From Bimuria novae-zelandiae CBS 107.79 (lineage: Eukaryota > Ascomycota > Dothideomycetes > Pleosporales > Didymosphaeriaceae), in the NCBI GenBank assembly GCA_010015655.1, contig ML976657.1:1632910-1696909 (forward strand): a DNA stretch of 64,000 nt. Reading direction: 5' to 3'. A program made the position numbers and the translations under genes. The notes beneath the pieces were generated by a model. The model was not told the DNA's origin, ran no database searches, and saw only the letters and a program-made list of their open reading frames with translations. Of the stretch, positions 23,184-34,935 are shown piece by piece (positions within the stretch are counted from its first letter, which is position 1; every line of letters starts with the position of its first letter).

Positions 23184-26048
23184 GATGATGATCGAGTTGC
23201 GACTGTGAACTTAAACTTGTTCCATGGTTGAAGCTACTACATGAAAAAAAAGTTTGAACGTTATCGATAACGGAAGGTTTGACATAATCAAACGCTTGGC
23301 GTTTCTCGTCCTTGACTACGAGGGCTCTCCAACACCCGGCTCCAAACGTCCCACCCAATATACGGTTACACCCACATCTTTCTGACGACGGTGGATCACG
23401 ATCAGAAATTTTCTTCCTCCGGTCTCCTTTTCACGCTCGGATCCGTTTCCACTCTGCGTTTCCACATTGTTGCATTAAGAATCCACCTTACCCCGCATAA
23501 CGCTACACTACACTTGATGCACAATTCTGGGATAATATCGGCTGTCTGCTATAGTCATACGTTTCGTCAAGGGCCCTGGAACGGCGGCGAAAAAAAGACC
23601 CGCCCGCAGATCAGCTTGTCCATTTGAGTGCTACTGACCGGCCCGCGTCGCCCAAGTGAAACGCTGAAGAGTCGTGAAAGAGTCGTGAAAGAGTCGTGAA
23701 TTAGTCGTGAATTAACCGTCGTACCGTGCAGGCGAGCAGGTTGTAATGCTGATACGCTGAAACGTCGAAGTTGGACAAAGTGGCGCAACTATATTGGCAC
23801 AACTGCAAATACTACGAGTAAATCAGTTGCAAAGTCCAACTTTTGACAAACTTGACAGCTAACATTACATCAGTGCCAGTGAGGTCAGCTTTGTGCAATG
23901 ATTGCAGTCGATTCATTGAACCGCAAAAACCCCAGCAACTTCAGCTGGCCTGGCCTATTTTTGCAGGGCTAAAATCCGTCACTTGCAGAATCCGGGGTCT
24001 TCAAGCCCGACGACCTAGCTAGAAAAGGCATGGGGCTGAATCCTTCCATGCGGCTCGGCGGCTTGGCTAATTAAATGTCACGGGACCGCGCATATTGCTA
24101 TTCCGGAGGTTTGTTTACAGACGCGTTGACCGGTCAGCGCTCACGCGACAGACCAACAAGCAGAAGGGCCGGACACCGGCGGTCAGACCTCATGTGAGGA
24201 GCAGCCGTCATGTCGAAGGGTCGAATAACTGCGAGATGAATTTGTGAAGGTTTTATGCACGCCGCATGTGGTGTTGTTGAGTTCTCGGTTGTCCTGGGAG
24301 GGAAGACGCGGTGTCTCGACTCTTTTTCAGCCCGCCTCATCCCTCCCTTCCAACACGCCCCGGCAGCCCCGAATTGCGCAACAACAACAACAGATCTTCC
24401 AGGGTTGGCAATCACGATTGCAATTGACATCAATGAAGGAAACCGGGTATCCTTTTTAGAGAACCGGGAAGCTCCCAAGCGGTCCGTATTGGATATGACG
24501 TCGAAGATCTTGCGATCAAGGTTTTGGTAGCAGTCGTTCGATCCGCAGCGAGCGATAGCGTGCGTTAGAGCAAGGCCCTAGGGGGTTGTGTATCCCTACG
24601 CGGACTAACCGCAGGGCGATCAAGGCATGGACACGGGCCGCGTACGGCGTCTCGCCGCACATTGTTTGCAGGGCTGCTGCACGGAATCAGACGGCGGAAA
24701 TGTCCAGCCTGTCCAATTGCGGCTAGAGACGACGATTTTCTCTGCTTCAGACCACAGACCCCGGCCAACCAGAACCCACAGTCGCTGGTGGCCTCGAGAG
24801 CGTTTCCTTGCTACTGGCCGCCAAGCGAGCATGACGACAGGTTCACGAGCTGAAGAACGAAGAGTGGACGCCAAAACGGCAAATGGGTTTGTTGGAGAAT
24901 CGGAATGCACGCGAAGCCCCGCGCGTGCGAGCCGCGGAAACGGTGGTACTGGACGTGCGACTTGTGTGGTACCGAAGGTTCGGCGTGCTTTGGCGGTATC
25001 CCTAGAAACGGTACGACGGCGACGTAGGGGAGCGTCGTCGGCGCCAATTGCGAGAAATGTGCTCGGAGCTGCGTTTGGCCAGCCGGCGAGGGAGCTCGTT
25101 TCATGGCTCTGCAGGCACATGCCCGTATCGAAGTGATCCGTGCAAGCCTGCTCCGGCAACGCAGCGCGCAAACAGGCTCACGGGACGAGCATCGTGCTGC
25201 TCCGCCCACTGCGACGTGGAGTGTCTGACAGAGATGATGTCTTTATCGGCCCAGCCTAGGCGGGCATAAGCTGCGAACAGTGGTTGATGGTAGTGGGGCC
25301 CTTCTAGCTGCAGAGAAGCACAGCAAGAGTGCGTACTGCACCGTGAATCCGCTCTGTATGATTGCATCGCCAGCGAGCACATGCAGCGGGCAGCTGGAGC
25401 ACCAATTGCGCACGCAGTCTGCAGCGGGGAGCAGCAAACCACAGTGGGCGACAGAGCGAGCCAGCTTGCCTGTTCCTCTCCCGCTGCAGCGAGCCCACTG
25501 GCCGCGCGATTGGCCGATTCGTGGTGGTGAGGTACTGGTGTGCAGCGCGTAAAGCTCAGACCCAGCGGGCTAAACCTCAGTTGCATGGTTGCTAGGGCAG
25601 GCCGGTATCCTGGCTGACTATACCCTCGACCAGCTGCGAGCTTCTCTTCCTCTCCAACCTTCTCCGTCCCCAAGAAGGCACCCTCCCTCTCTTAAAGCAG
25701 TTGCTGGCTTGGGACGTTGGTCGTTCTCTGGATTCATCGGGCAGTTGCAACCTAGGTACCTTCCTAGTGCTCCCTCGAACCCTTCCGACCACGCCTGCGA
25801 CCAATGCAACTTGCTGCAAGCCGATAGCTACCCTACCAGTGCACCCCGACCCCGGGCGTCTTACTGCGAGCATACATTTTCAGATTAGAATTAGCTTTCT
25901 CGTCTCTTAACTGTATGCTTATCGGCCAGCCTGGTCGAGTGTCCAGTACCGTCCCGAACCCGTGAACAGAGCACATTCGGAGCCACGCTCGTTTGTCGTC
26001 CGAACCACCTCGAACAATAGCACAATAGCCAAACCAACACAGGCAGCC
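23184..26048. other. long divergent intergenic region, POL5 to CDC25
   Basis: 2.9 kb between two divergent genes. Several open frames of 60-190 codons lie on both strands around 24600-25700, overlapping each other in a GC-rich stretch; none has a recognisable domain and I do not call them. A short tandem repeat lies at 23667-23715. The length suggests a long, possibly intron-bearing or uORF-bearing CDC25 leader, as for other fungal cell-cycle genes, but this is inference. Confidence 0.5.
23667..23715. repeat. short tandem repeat, 11-bp units
   Basis: About four units of AGAGTCGTGAA, the last ones drifting to TTAGTCGTGAA. It lies about 480 bp upstream of the POL5 start, outside any CDS. Function unknown. 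Confidence 0.7.
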
Positions 26049-27941
26049 ATGGAGATGTCCTCGCCACTCGCAGCAATGCACCCGCCGCCGCTGCCTGGTC
26101 CCTGGGGCTACCGACGAGACCTCCCTTCGTCGAAGCCGTTGTTTGGATCACACACACTGGGGCCCCAGAACTTCAACTTCCGGGACCTGAGCATGAAGAA
26201 GTCAGGAGGAAGCGACTATTTCACTATGCAGCCCATGAGAGGGTCATCGCCGACTGCGAGTCTGGCCGCCGACATGTCCTCGAACTTGCATATGGACCAG
26301 AGGTAGTGGCATCCCTTGCATGCAACCCTGCATTCATGTTAACATGTTTGCAGCCCTCAGCTTGCAACGCCGCGAAGGTCTCTCTTTACCTCTAGCCTGT
26401 TCCAGCAGCTAGACAACCGAGGTAAGAGAATATAAACACGATGGGGTACCATTAGCGCGACTGATACTGAGCTCGAGCAGAAGGAACCACGACCCCGCCT
26501 ATACGCTGGGAAGGTGTCACGACTCCGCCGATTCCCTCGTCGTCGCCCTGCTGCAACCTCGACTCGATGGACATCTCGCCTCTACCCCACAAAGCTCCAT
26601 TCAGCTTCCTTTCGAACGAGCGTCCGTTGCCATTGGCTTCCCCTACCCCCGAGGCAACCCCCTCCACCGACGACGACATGCTCTCGCCATGTGAGCTACC
26701 CACTCCGTCGCAGTTTCCCTTTCCCGCCCCGGATATCGATTCGCCGCGTCCAATGTCTGCCAATGAGTAAGTATCTCATCTCTTGTTTTCTGGGGTGTGT
26801 TTGTTGACTGGAGCTAGACGCAGGAAGCCCACCTTCTTGATGCGCCCTAGCCTTGCTCGCACCAAGAACTACTCGACGAACACAGTCTCTTTCAAGGTGC
26901 GGAAAGACGAACCCCCGTTCCTGTTCGGCGCCGGTGTCAGCACTTCCAATGCGTCTACGCCTTCTCTCGACGAGTGTTTCAAGATGTCACCCCCACCGGA
27001 ACGTCGGCCCATGTCGAACCCTTCACTGGGTCTCTCTCGTCCGAAGCCTTTCGGTTGCAACGTTAGGAAGCCTTCCGCTGGCCCAGCTCGACGACCCTCC
27101 AAGATACGCAGGTCTCTGAGCATGTTTGAGCACCCGGGTGATGTTATGAACGCAAAGCAGGAAGAGGACAGCTACACACCGAGCAGTCTGCAGTCTGTGA
27201 TGGACGTCGAAGACGCACCCGGTCTAAAGCTTCCTCACACTACGCAGCCCGACGAACCTGATAGTTTGCCTCGTATCACTGACACAACACTAATTGGCAT
27301 CATCAACGGCGAGTATGATCACCTCTTTAATGACAAGTACATCATCGACTGTCGCTTTGAGTACGAGTATAACGGTGGACACATTGATGGGGCTATCAAC
27401 TACTGTGAAAAGGAGAAGCTTTCAGAGCGACTTTTTGGACAGGACGCGCCCTCAGATACGGGCAAGACCCTGGTTGTATTGCACTGTGAATACTCCGCTC
27501 ATCGTGCACCCCGCATGTAAGTCATATGCAACAACGCAGGGGCACACTTGCTGATTCCTTACTAGGGCACGATTCCTTCGTGAAGAGGATCGTAAGATCA
27601 ACGCCCATCGCTACCCTCAACTATCCTATCCCGAAGTATACATTCTTGACGGTGGCTATAGCGAGTTCTACGCGTCACACCGTGCTCGCTGCTATCCCCA
27701 GAGCTGGGTCAAGATGGACGATGAGGAGCACCAGGCCTCGTGTGAACGGGGGATGGCCAAGGTCCGCCAACGCGCGAAACTAAACCGAGCCCAGACCTTT
27801 GCTTTCGGTCAACAATCCTGTCAGATGGAAAATTCACCCACCACTGCCGGTCGATCAAGAAGCGGCGGCGTTGCGATGCTCGGTGATGATATGCTGAATG
27901 CTGGACGACTGAGTGCATCTCGTCGCATGGCCTCATACTGA
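26049..27941 (+). CDS. CDC25: M-phase inducer phosphatase CDC25 (nimT/Mih1)
   Basis: Exons 26049-26302, 26354-26421, 26481-26766, 26818-27516 and 27566-27941 give 560 residues. The enzyme removes the inhibitory phosphate from Tyr15 of the mitotic cyclin-dependent kinase and so triggers entry into mitosis. The N-terminal ~350 residues are a low-complexity regulatory region rich in Ser/Pro, with the motifs RGSSPTASLAADM and ATPRRSLF found in Aspergillus nimT, and many SP/TP sites. The C-terminal rhodanese-like catalytic domain carries YIIDCRFEYEYNGGHIDGA and the signature HCEYSAHRAPRM, with Cys426 and Arg432 (CX5R). Intron 4 splits the Met codon right after the signature. All introns are 49-59 bp and GT-AG. 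The start is the first ATG in frame and matches the family N-terminus; an upstream in-frame GTG at 25962 is ignored. Confidence 0.95.
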
Positions 27942-28376
27942 GCTTGCGGACCATGTCCATGATTTCCTTCACGATTTTAAAACAGCTTGACGGCGGACTG
28001 GGTTACGGCGTTATTGATTGACTACGGCATTCGACATCCAGCCTGGCGTTTGATCACATTTCAGCTTCCACGTTTGCGGCGTTCAAGCGTTTACCCTCTG
28101 ACCTTGCTGCATCAGACTTCGAATATCGGCGGACCACATCCACTATTTCGATAGTGAGCAGTATATCCGGGAGCCACCTTTCGACCTGCCTCGTTCCGTT
28201 GGCATTGCATACCACTCGGATCTTCGGACCGGGTCTTAACTTCCTTTCTCGCCAGAGTTTCTGAATACCCATTTTTGTTTACTAGCACGCTTAGAGAGCA
28301 GCAGAAGACGGTTGCCTCGCGCGCTTAATTTTCCTTTGTTTTATTCATGCCCATCCTCACGGATCACTACATGCCG

Positions 28377-28377
<1 letters not shown>

Positions 28378-28421
<44 letters not shown>
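28378..28421 (+). repeat. poly(C) tract, 44 bp
   Basis: Forty-four consecutive C residues (G on the minus strand). The flanks are normal, non-repetitive DNA. Such a run can form i-motif or G-quadruplex structures and is unstable in replication; the exact length in an assembly is unreliable. Confidence 0.9.
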
Positions 28422-28423
<2 letters not shown>

Positions 28424-29144
28424 CCAAAGAGCTTCACTCGCATGTTCCCCGAACAATCTGCGCAGCCATCATGAACACATACAATACAGGCCTCTGCGCC
28501 TTCGACACTACCGCCTCAACAATTTCTTACGCCTCTTCCTCTCCTGGCATTTCTCCCATACACAGATTGGTCTCCTTACCATCGCTCCATCACAACTTTG
28601 GCATCGGTTACGCTTTCCGGCATACTCTCTCCTGGCTTCTGGATTTCCCAAAGGATGACTTCACTTCCTTTTGGCATTTTCTTGAGTCTCCACTAACTCG
28701 ATTGTACTTATTCTGCTTGCTACTTTCCTCTGCGGGTCAGGGCGTGCGGCGTGTAAAGGGCATCGGCGTACACATGGAGATTCTAGGGCCGCGCAGAGAG
28801 AAAGGTGGAAGGTAGTGACATCGGTACCTCGTCGTAATGTGGAGGGACAATGGTCGATTGTCTGTCTGCTCTCGAAAACAATCAAACACTCAATTCATTG
28901 TTCCGGTGCTTGCTTACGTGAGATTTCCCTGAACTCGATCGACGTGGATACTCGAGGTACATAAGGTTTCGGCTGTCAACAATCGTTCTGACTAATCAGA
29001 AGCTGAACGCCAACGGGCGCTAAAGCCCAGGTACCAATGTCAAGTGGTGCAGATCGGCTCGACCCCACCAAAGCTTGCCCCACCCATCCCGCAATGTCTC
29101 AAAACGCCTCCAGGAGCAGGTCAACCTGAGACACCCGCCGTAAA

Positions 29145-29157
29145 TGACGCGGCGTCA
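29145..29157 (+). promoter_or_regulatory. possible MBF/MluI-box site upstream of SLD5
   Basis: TGACGCGGCGTCA, a near-perfect palindrome containing the ACGCG core bound by the G1/S factor MBF in fungi. It ends 23 bp before the SLD5 start codon. A replication gene is the expected kind of target, but the short distance means it could lie within the 5' UTR. Confidence 0.4.
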
Positions 29158-29180
29158 CGTCCCCGCAGCTCACAATAGCC

Positions 29181-29936
29181 ATGGACATCGATGACTTGCT
29201 CGCGGAAGTCTCGGTGGACTCCATTTCGCAAGAAACGCGTGATTTGCAGGAGTTAACGCGTTCCTGGGTCGCCGAGCGCGTCGCGCCAGAAATATTACCA
29301 TGGCCGTCAGACCTCATGGAGCGCGTCCTAGACAGGATAAGGCGGCAGGTCAGCATTCTCCTCTCTCCCATAGGCCACCTGAGGTCGACACGCAGCAGAC
29401 CGACCATATGCACGGGAGCTAACGCGAGCGGGTAGATCGAGCTTGTAGAAGACCAGACGGGCAACATGGACCCCAAGACCAACTTCAAGCTCATCGTCAT
29501 CCAGACTGAGCTCGAGCGCTTCAAATTCCTCGTCCGCAGCTTCCTGCGCGCGCGTTTGAAGAAGATCGATGCGCATCCGCTGCATATCCTCGCGCGGCAC
29601 GCTGCGTCGGCTACGGACCTGCTGCCGCTGCTTAGTCCGGCGGAACACCAGTATCTTACGAGCCATCAGGCGCTGCTGACGAGTCATTATGCGTCTAGCT
29701 TTTTGTCGCAGTTTCCGGCGAGCTTGCAGAGAATGGACGATACGACGGGGGGCATAAGCATGGTGGATAAGCCGGACGAGGACGCGGCGGTGTTTGTGAG
29801 GGTGTTGAGGGATGTGGGAGAGGTAGCGGTTGAAGGCACGGATAAGCGGTTGGAGATGAAGAGAGGGGATGTGTGGGTTGTGCGGTGGAGCACGATGAGG
29901 GGGTGGGTGGCCTCTGGAGATCTGGAGTTGATATGA
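29181..29936 (+). CDS. SLD5: GINS complex subunit Sld5
   Basis: Exons 29181-29348 and 29436-29936 give 222 residues, the usual size. Sld5 with Psf1-3 forms GINS, part of the CMG replicative helicase. The N-terminal A-domain starts [11 protein letters not shown] and includes [20 protein letters not shown]; the second exon continues with [20 protein letters not shown] and [13 protein letters not shown], the family core. The C-terminal B-domain ends in a short beta region ([17 protein letters not shown]). The intron (87 bp) is GT-AG with branch GCTAAC and phase 0. A potential MBF site lies just upstream. Confidence 0.92.
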
Positions 29937-30860
29937 GAAGCAGCGGGCTGGTAGGTTGAACAGAGGCATATGGCGGATGGCATCACGATACAAAAGGGTT
30001 CGCGCTCGTCAACGAGCGATTGAAACCGACACGAGGACACCAGCGAAGAGGACGCACGGAGAAGCCCGCTGCTGTTTGAAGCAGATCGAGAAGGCAGTGC
30101 ACACAGGACAACGTGAGCGAGCACGACTTCAAATCCCAAAATACCAGCTTATACGAACAATCCCACTATATATTCCACGCATCTCCCTCCCTCTGACCTC
30201 CGACGCGTACCACATAGCCTAAACAACCTCAGCACCTTCTACCATTACAACCAAGCGCGTTATCCGTCCGCATGACACACCACAGCATCGATCCGATCCG
30301 CTCCGATCCAGCCGTAAACAAATCTCCGTTTACGGTCTAGCCAGCTTCCCGACGATAAGCGCCGAACGCGCTGAAGTCTTAGGTCGCCGTCGCTTCGATA
30401 ACGTGGCCTCCTTCAGGATTTTACGTAGCGGGCGGGTCGCACGATCCCGATTACTTCGCGCGGAGCGAGATTCGGCGTTAGGGATGACAATGCTTTGTGC
30501 AGGTGTAGCGTTGTTTAGGGTGTTTAGGTGAAGTGTTGGTGGGGTGATTGATAGATGGGTTACAGTTTGTTTTTCTTTGAAGTCGAACTAACTGGTTTGT
30601 GAGAAGTGTGTTGTTTGTTTGCGGATGGGGATTTCGTGTTTGGTGATCGTCGAGTGTGGAGGAGGTGTGGAGATAATACTGAGCCGAACCAATCGCGAAA
30701 ACGATCAATGCACCATGGAAAGCGCTTCTTTTACACATCGTCTGGTCGTCGTTGAGATGCCATATCGCGACCTTCCTATGCTGCTCTTTTTCAAGTTTCC
30801 GAAGATTATAGATGCTGTGCATGCCAAAAATTTCATCGCATCTGTTAGGATGGGTCGCAA
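29937..30860. other. non-coding stretch, no gene recognised
   Basis: About 0.9 kb between SLD5 and the tRNA gene. One open frame (30619-30987) runs across the tRNA and is not credible. Nothing else is supported. Confidence 0.5.
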
Positions 30861-30941
30861 GGCGTGGTGGCGGAGTGGTTATCGCGCAAGACTAGAAATC
30901 TTGTTCCTTCGGGAGCGTCAGTTCGAATCTGGCCCACGTCG
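30861..30941 (+). tRNA. tRNA-Ser (anticodon AGA)
   Basis: 81 nt fold as a class II tRNA: acceptor stem GGCGTGG with CCACGTC and one G-U pair, a 3-bp D stem, anticodon stem CAAGA/TCTTG around the loop CTAGAAA, a long variable arm (TTCC-TTC-GGGA) and a T arm GTCAG-TTCGAAT-CTGGC. The long variable arm fits serine. The A box TGGCGGAGTGG is consensus; the B box has A and T at its outer pair instead of G and C, a compensated change. There is no intron, and CCA is not encoded. Confidence 0.94.
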
Positions 30942-30974
30942 TTTCTTTCGGCTCCTGGATGTCGGCCGTGTTGC

Positions 30975-30980
30975 TTTTTT
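30975..30980 (+). terminator. RNA polymerase III terminator
   Basis: Six T residues 34 bp after the tRNA-Ser gene. This is the first run of more than four T on the coding strand downstream. Confidence 0.55.
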
Positions 30981-31109
30981 GTTATGACTACCGTGGTGGA
31001 GGGAAGAGGTACACTTGCCCTCGCATCGGGTACTTCTGCACATAGTCTTAACAAGGAGTTTAAATCTAATATGTTTTTTTTTGGCTTTTGACCAGTAGTT
31101 CTATCACAT

Positions 31110-32178
31110 CTACGAAATCGTGCAGATTACCTTGCCCTTCGTTTTGTTCTCTTCCAACAACTGGTGCGCCTCCTGGATCTTCTCCCAAGGGAGCACCTTG
31201 TCGATCAGGAGCTTGAATCGTCCGTCCTTGAAGCGTGGTAGCGCATGCTCGACGAGTTGATCGCGCAGCTTGCCTTGGTACTCTTCGTCTCTACTCCTCA
31301 GGCTGCTGCCCACATATGTGATCCTCTTTCGTACAAAAGCACTCACATCCACACCCTCGGGCAGCTTCGTGCCACCCATGGCTCCTAGATTGACGCACAC
31401 GCCGTCCCTCGCAAGCGCCTTCAAATTATCTGCAAAGTAAGGCGCGCCGATGAAATCAATGATGATATCCACGCCCTTCCCACCCGTAGCCTTCAGCACC
31501 TCCTCCGCCCAATCCTCCTTCGTAGTATTAAACGCTGCCGTAGCCCCCAGCTCCTTAACCACAAACTCGCACTTCTCATCCTGTCTCGCCGTCGCATACA
31601 CCGCAGACGCTTTATCCGCAAGACTCAATTGAATTCCCGCAATCGACACCGAACTCGCCGCCGCATGCCATAAAATGCTCTTCCCGGGTGTAAATTTCGA
31701 GATCAAGTACATGGCCTGCGTCGCCGTGATCCACGTCTCGGGGATCCCCGCGCACTGCTCCCAGCTCAACTCCTTCGGCTTGCGCACAAGCATGTGCGTG
31801 CTCACGGCGATGTATTCGGCGTAGGCGCCGCCGTAGGCGAGCCCGAAGACCTCGTCGCCTTTTGCGAAGCCTTCTTTGCCGCCGCCCGAGGCGCCGAGCT
31901 CGTCGATGACGCCGCTGAATTCTACGCCGAGGATCTGCGAGGCACCGGGGGGGACGGGGTACATGCCTTCGCGCTGGAGGAGGTCCATGCGGTTGAGGCC
32001 GAAGGCTTTGATGCGTACGAGAGCTTGTGAGGAGGCGAGGGCGGGACGTGGGACGGAGGCGATGTGGAGGGCGGAGCGGGGGCCTTTGCCGCCTTTGATG
32101 TCTGGGGGGCGTTAGTGAGAGATTCGTGGGAATGGGGCGGGGTGAGTACAGACCTACGGCTTTCATGGTGTCTGACAT
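31110..32178 (-). CDS. quinone oxidoreductase, zeta-crystallin/PIG3-like
   Basis: Exons 32178-32154 and 32101-31110 give 338 residues. The family reduces quinones or enals with NADPH; it belongs to the medium-chain dehydrogenases that lack catalytic zinc, and no zinc-ligand pattern is seen. The N-terminal GroES-like domain holds FGLNRMDLLQREGMYP and LGVEFSGVI; the Rossmann fold follows with LWHAAASSVSIAGIQL, where the usual glycine-rich turn is serine-rich, and DIIIDFIGAPY. The 52-bp intron uses GTCTGT as donor: this restores MKAVDIKGGKGP, whereas the GTAGGT donor four bases earlier shifts the frame. A second in-frame Met at 32166 could also serve as start. A transposon has inserted about 210 bp upstream of the gene. 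Confidence 0.9.
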
Positions 32179-32766
32179 GGTGGGTACACTTTTTGGCTAC
32201 AAATTAGGGAGAGGGAATAGTCGGTGCAGTGTGTAGAGCCCTTTTTCCAATCTCAATGATGATTTCACCTTGATTTATACCTTGGAAATATTGTGGGCGA
32301 GGGGAAGATCATGAGGTAAGTGTTATGGTGGATGCTGTGATTCCGAGGCATTTCTGTGATGCGGAATTATCGGACATGACGTACCAGTACCGTAGCTTGG
32401 CAGTTGGCGCGCCGCGTCACCGAACGCGCCACCCCAACGTGATCGCTCGGCCAGCAACATGAGGCTACTGAGCCACCCACAATTAATATTATCACGAGAT
32501 TTTCTAGAGTTAAGGTCTCTAAGGCCTATAGATAATTACTAGCTACTTAGATTATTAATATCTCTTTAGTATTCTAATTATTTGGCCGCTGCGCGACTTT
32601 AAGGCAGATATAATAAATAAGACCTTATTAACATCTATAGCCTTACGCTAAGGCTGTTTTTTCTTAATAGCTTTATTAAAAGACTTTAAGATATTTTACT
32701 ACCTAATTTATATATTTTAATACGCTTTTAAAGTTAATTTTATATCTTACGGGCTTATTACTTAAG

Positions 32767-33197
32767 TGTTAGGATCCGAGCGACCTACAAGTGTCGAGGA
32801 CCAACGGTGGCAGCCGCGGGGTAACCATCGGTGGGACTGCACTACCGAGGTCACGTGATTACCATCACGCCAAGCAACACCATCAGTGATGGCACAACCA
32901 TCATTGATGGCAGAACCATCAGTGATGGCAACCTTCAATGTGAGGGTAGAATTCCCCAAGTATATAGGAACGCGAGGATGAACTTTCATACTCGTGTTCA
33001 ACCTGTTTATTAATCTATCGTTTGGATCTGAATAAGCAACCTTGTTGATTTGATTGTGCTGTACACACCTTTGATACTAACGCCCCAGTGACAAGCGCAA
33101 GCTATCACTACAACCCTCTCCTGTCCTACTACAGTATTCCTGCCCGAGAACCAACCTTAGCCCCTTAGGGACCAGCTACCCCTTTGGGACCTTAACA
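32767..33197 (-). repeat. solo LTR (family TGTTAAG), reverse orientation, in F1
   Basis: 431 bp, TGTTAGGATCC to GGACCTTAACA, flanked by the 5-bp duplication TTAAG (32762-32766, 33198-33202). It is related in inverted orientation to the solo LTR at 36169-36596. No internal sequence of this element is in the window. A cluster of short CATCANTGATGG palindromes lies at about 32880-32930. Confidence 0.88.
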
Positions 33198-33202
33198 TTA
33201 AG

Positions 33203-34935
33203 GCGTTACTTAGTAGCCTTATTAGCCTTCTACTTTACGCGTGCATCTTTAGTAGCTGCTTAAGTAACACGCCTTTTCTAAAGTAGCCTTATTTTAAGCT
33301 ACTAGCTAGCCTAACAGGCTTCTACTTACTTACTTTTTTAAAGCTATAGTTACTGCGCTTTAGCATCTTTTTCGTGTTAACGATCACGTGCCCGCTGTAC
33401 GCTGTAGGGTGACCAGAAAATAGCTCTACCATAATACTTATCTAGCCAATCAAGAGGCAGAGGCCTGCCTCGTTTTAAAAGTTTCTTCTGCATTGCTAGA
33501 GCCTCCCGTAGACCTTTGTTTTCATGCTCTAGGAGTTACTTTTGTATAGAGATTAAGTGTATAGTTCAACTTAGCTTTTTAGCCTTATTACCACCCCTTA
33601 TATTAATAATAGCCTTTAGTCGCTAGTCAATCTTTCTCTAATCTAAAGCACTAAGTATTAAGGTTAAGCTCTTTTATAATTATTAATTAGAAGGTATAGT
33701 CTAATTAAATTACTTAAGAATAGTTATTAGATCTAGCGGGGAGATACTTATAGCTTTAAAGGCCTAGAGGATTAATAGCTACCTTATAGTGCTAACCTAG
33801 ACCTTCTAGAATAGGCTAAAGAAGTCTCTCTTAGCAATAGAGGCTAGCCCCTGGCTATTCTGTAGGAAGGCTGACAGCTCATTTAAATACGCTGTCGATA
33901 GAGGCTTGAACACGCAGACATCGAGAGGCTGCAACGTATAGGTTGAATGAGGTAGATAGATGGCTAACAGGATCCTATTACGATCGCAATAGTAATAAAA
34001 TCCATAGTAATATAAGATCTATGGCCGTTAAGGATTAATAGTTAATATAATTGTCTAGCTTTTAACTTTGTAAGGCAATTAAACACCTGTTAAAGCTATG
34101 CAAGGCCTATCTAATTGCTTAACTAGTTAGATTTAGATATAGTAATAAAGGCCTAATGGTGTTAAGGGTTAAGATCCTCGACCTAGCTTGATTGTATGTT
34201 TGTAGAGGTGGCCTGATAGATCAGAGCTGGATCTAGGGCAGATCCGTCGGCGCATATACAGGCTATGAGCGATATCCACTCGCGGCTGCCATCCTGGATA
34301 GCTTGCCTTACAGCCTTGCTCTCGTACAGAGGCCTATCAAAGATCCTCTTTGAGCGGGAGGTGATGCCAAGTAGGATGCCTTTCTCGTCCATATTGTAGA
34401 TATCTCGAGCCTCAATCTGATACTGCTCTATCTTCTGCTGTAGGAGGTCGAAGTAGAGCTTATATTTGGCTAGGGAATTAGCTTTATGACGATTACTGTC
34501 AATACTAGTCGTCTATCGTGATATTAAGGATTCAGCGTGACGCCGGACAAAGCGATCAACCTACGATAAGCTAACGTTCTTTTTGGCCACCATAGAGGCA
34601 AAGCTCTGTATCATTTGCCGTGTAGGAGGAAGGCCACGTTCGGTAAGGCGCTTAATATATCGTAGAAGCTCCTGTTCTTGCTGTTGGGTGATATTTTAGC
34701 CATGTTGTACAGGAACCTGCTGCTGGCCAATAAAGCGCTTATGCTGGCGCGTTAGTGTAGATCGTATAACACCAAATTCTTTTGCAATTTTTCGATACGA
34801 GAAAGATTCTCCTGGTCTCCGTGATTCAATTGCTTCTATCGCGGCCGTAATCGGGTCCATATTGGTGGAGATGCAGCGCATTGAAGTTGGGGTATTGCAT
34901 GGTGGGGTGGCGCGTTCGGTGACGCGGCGCGCCAA
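33203..34935 (-). pseudogene. pogo/Fot1-like transposase of F1, broken
   Basis: Read from 34935 leftward: a psq-type DNA-binding helix-turn-helix (IEAIESRRPGESFSYRKIAK, then EFGVIRSTLTRQHKRF); then, with a broken stretch between, NMDEKGILLGITSRSKRIF with the first catalytic Asp, CADGSALDPALIYQ, and near 34030 LLILNGH where the family has LLILDGHGSH. The second catalytic Asp is thus Asn, a C-to-T type change. Several Trp codons are stops. The left end is uncertain because of RIP and the LTR insertion. Confidence 0.75.

Larger units (their letters stand above)
27942..29180. other. intergenic region, CDC25 to SLD5, with a C44 tract
   Basis: About 1.2 kb between two plus-strand genes. It contains the long homopolymer at 28378-28421 and, close to SLD5, a MluI-box-like palindrome. 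The proline-rich open frames that span the homopolymer are artefacts of the C run. Confidence 0.5.

Noticed and set aside
24620..25673. several overlapping open frames of 130-190 codons on both strands
   Set aside because: No domain, no family signature, no convincing splice structure; typical of GC-rich non-coding DNA.
28312..28815. proline-rich 167-codon open frame
   Set aside because: Produced by the C44 run; no start context or homology.
30619..30987. 122-codon open frame over the tRNA
   Set aside because: It overlaps tRNA-Ser and has no recognisable domain.
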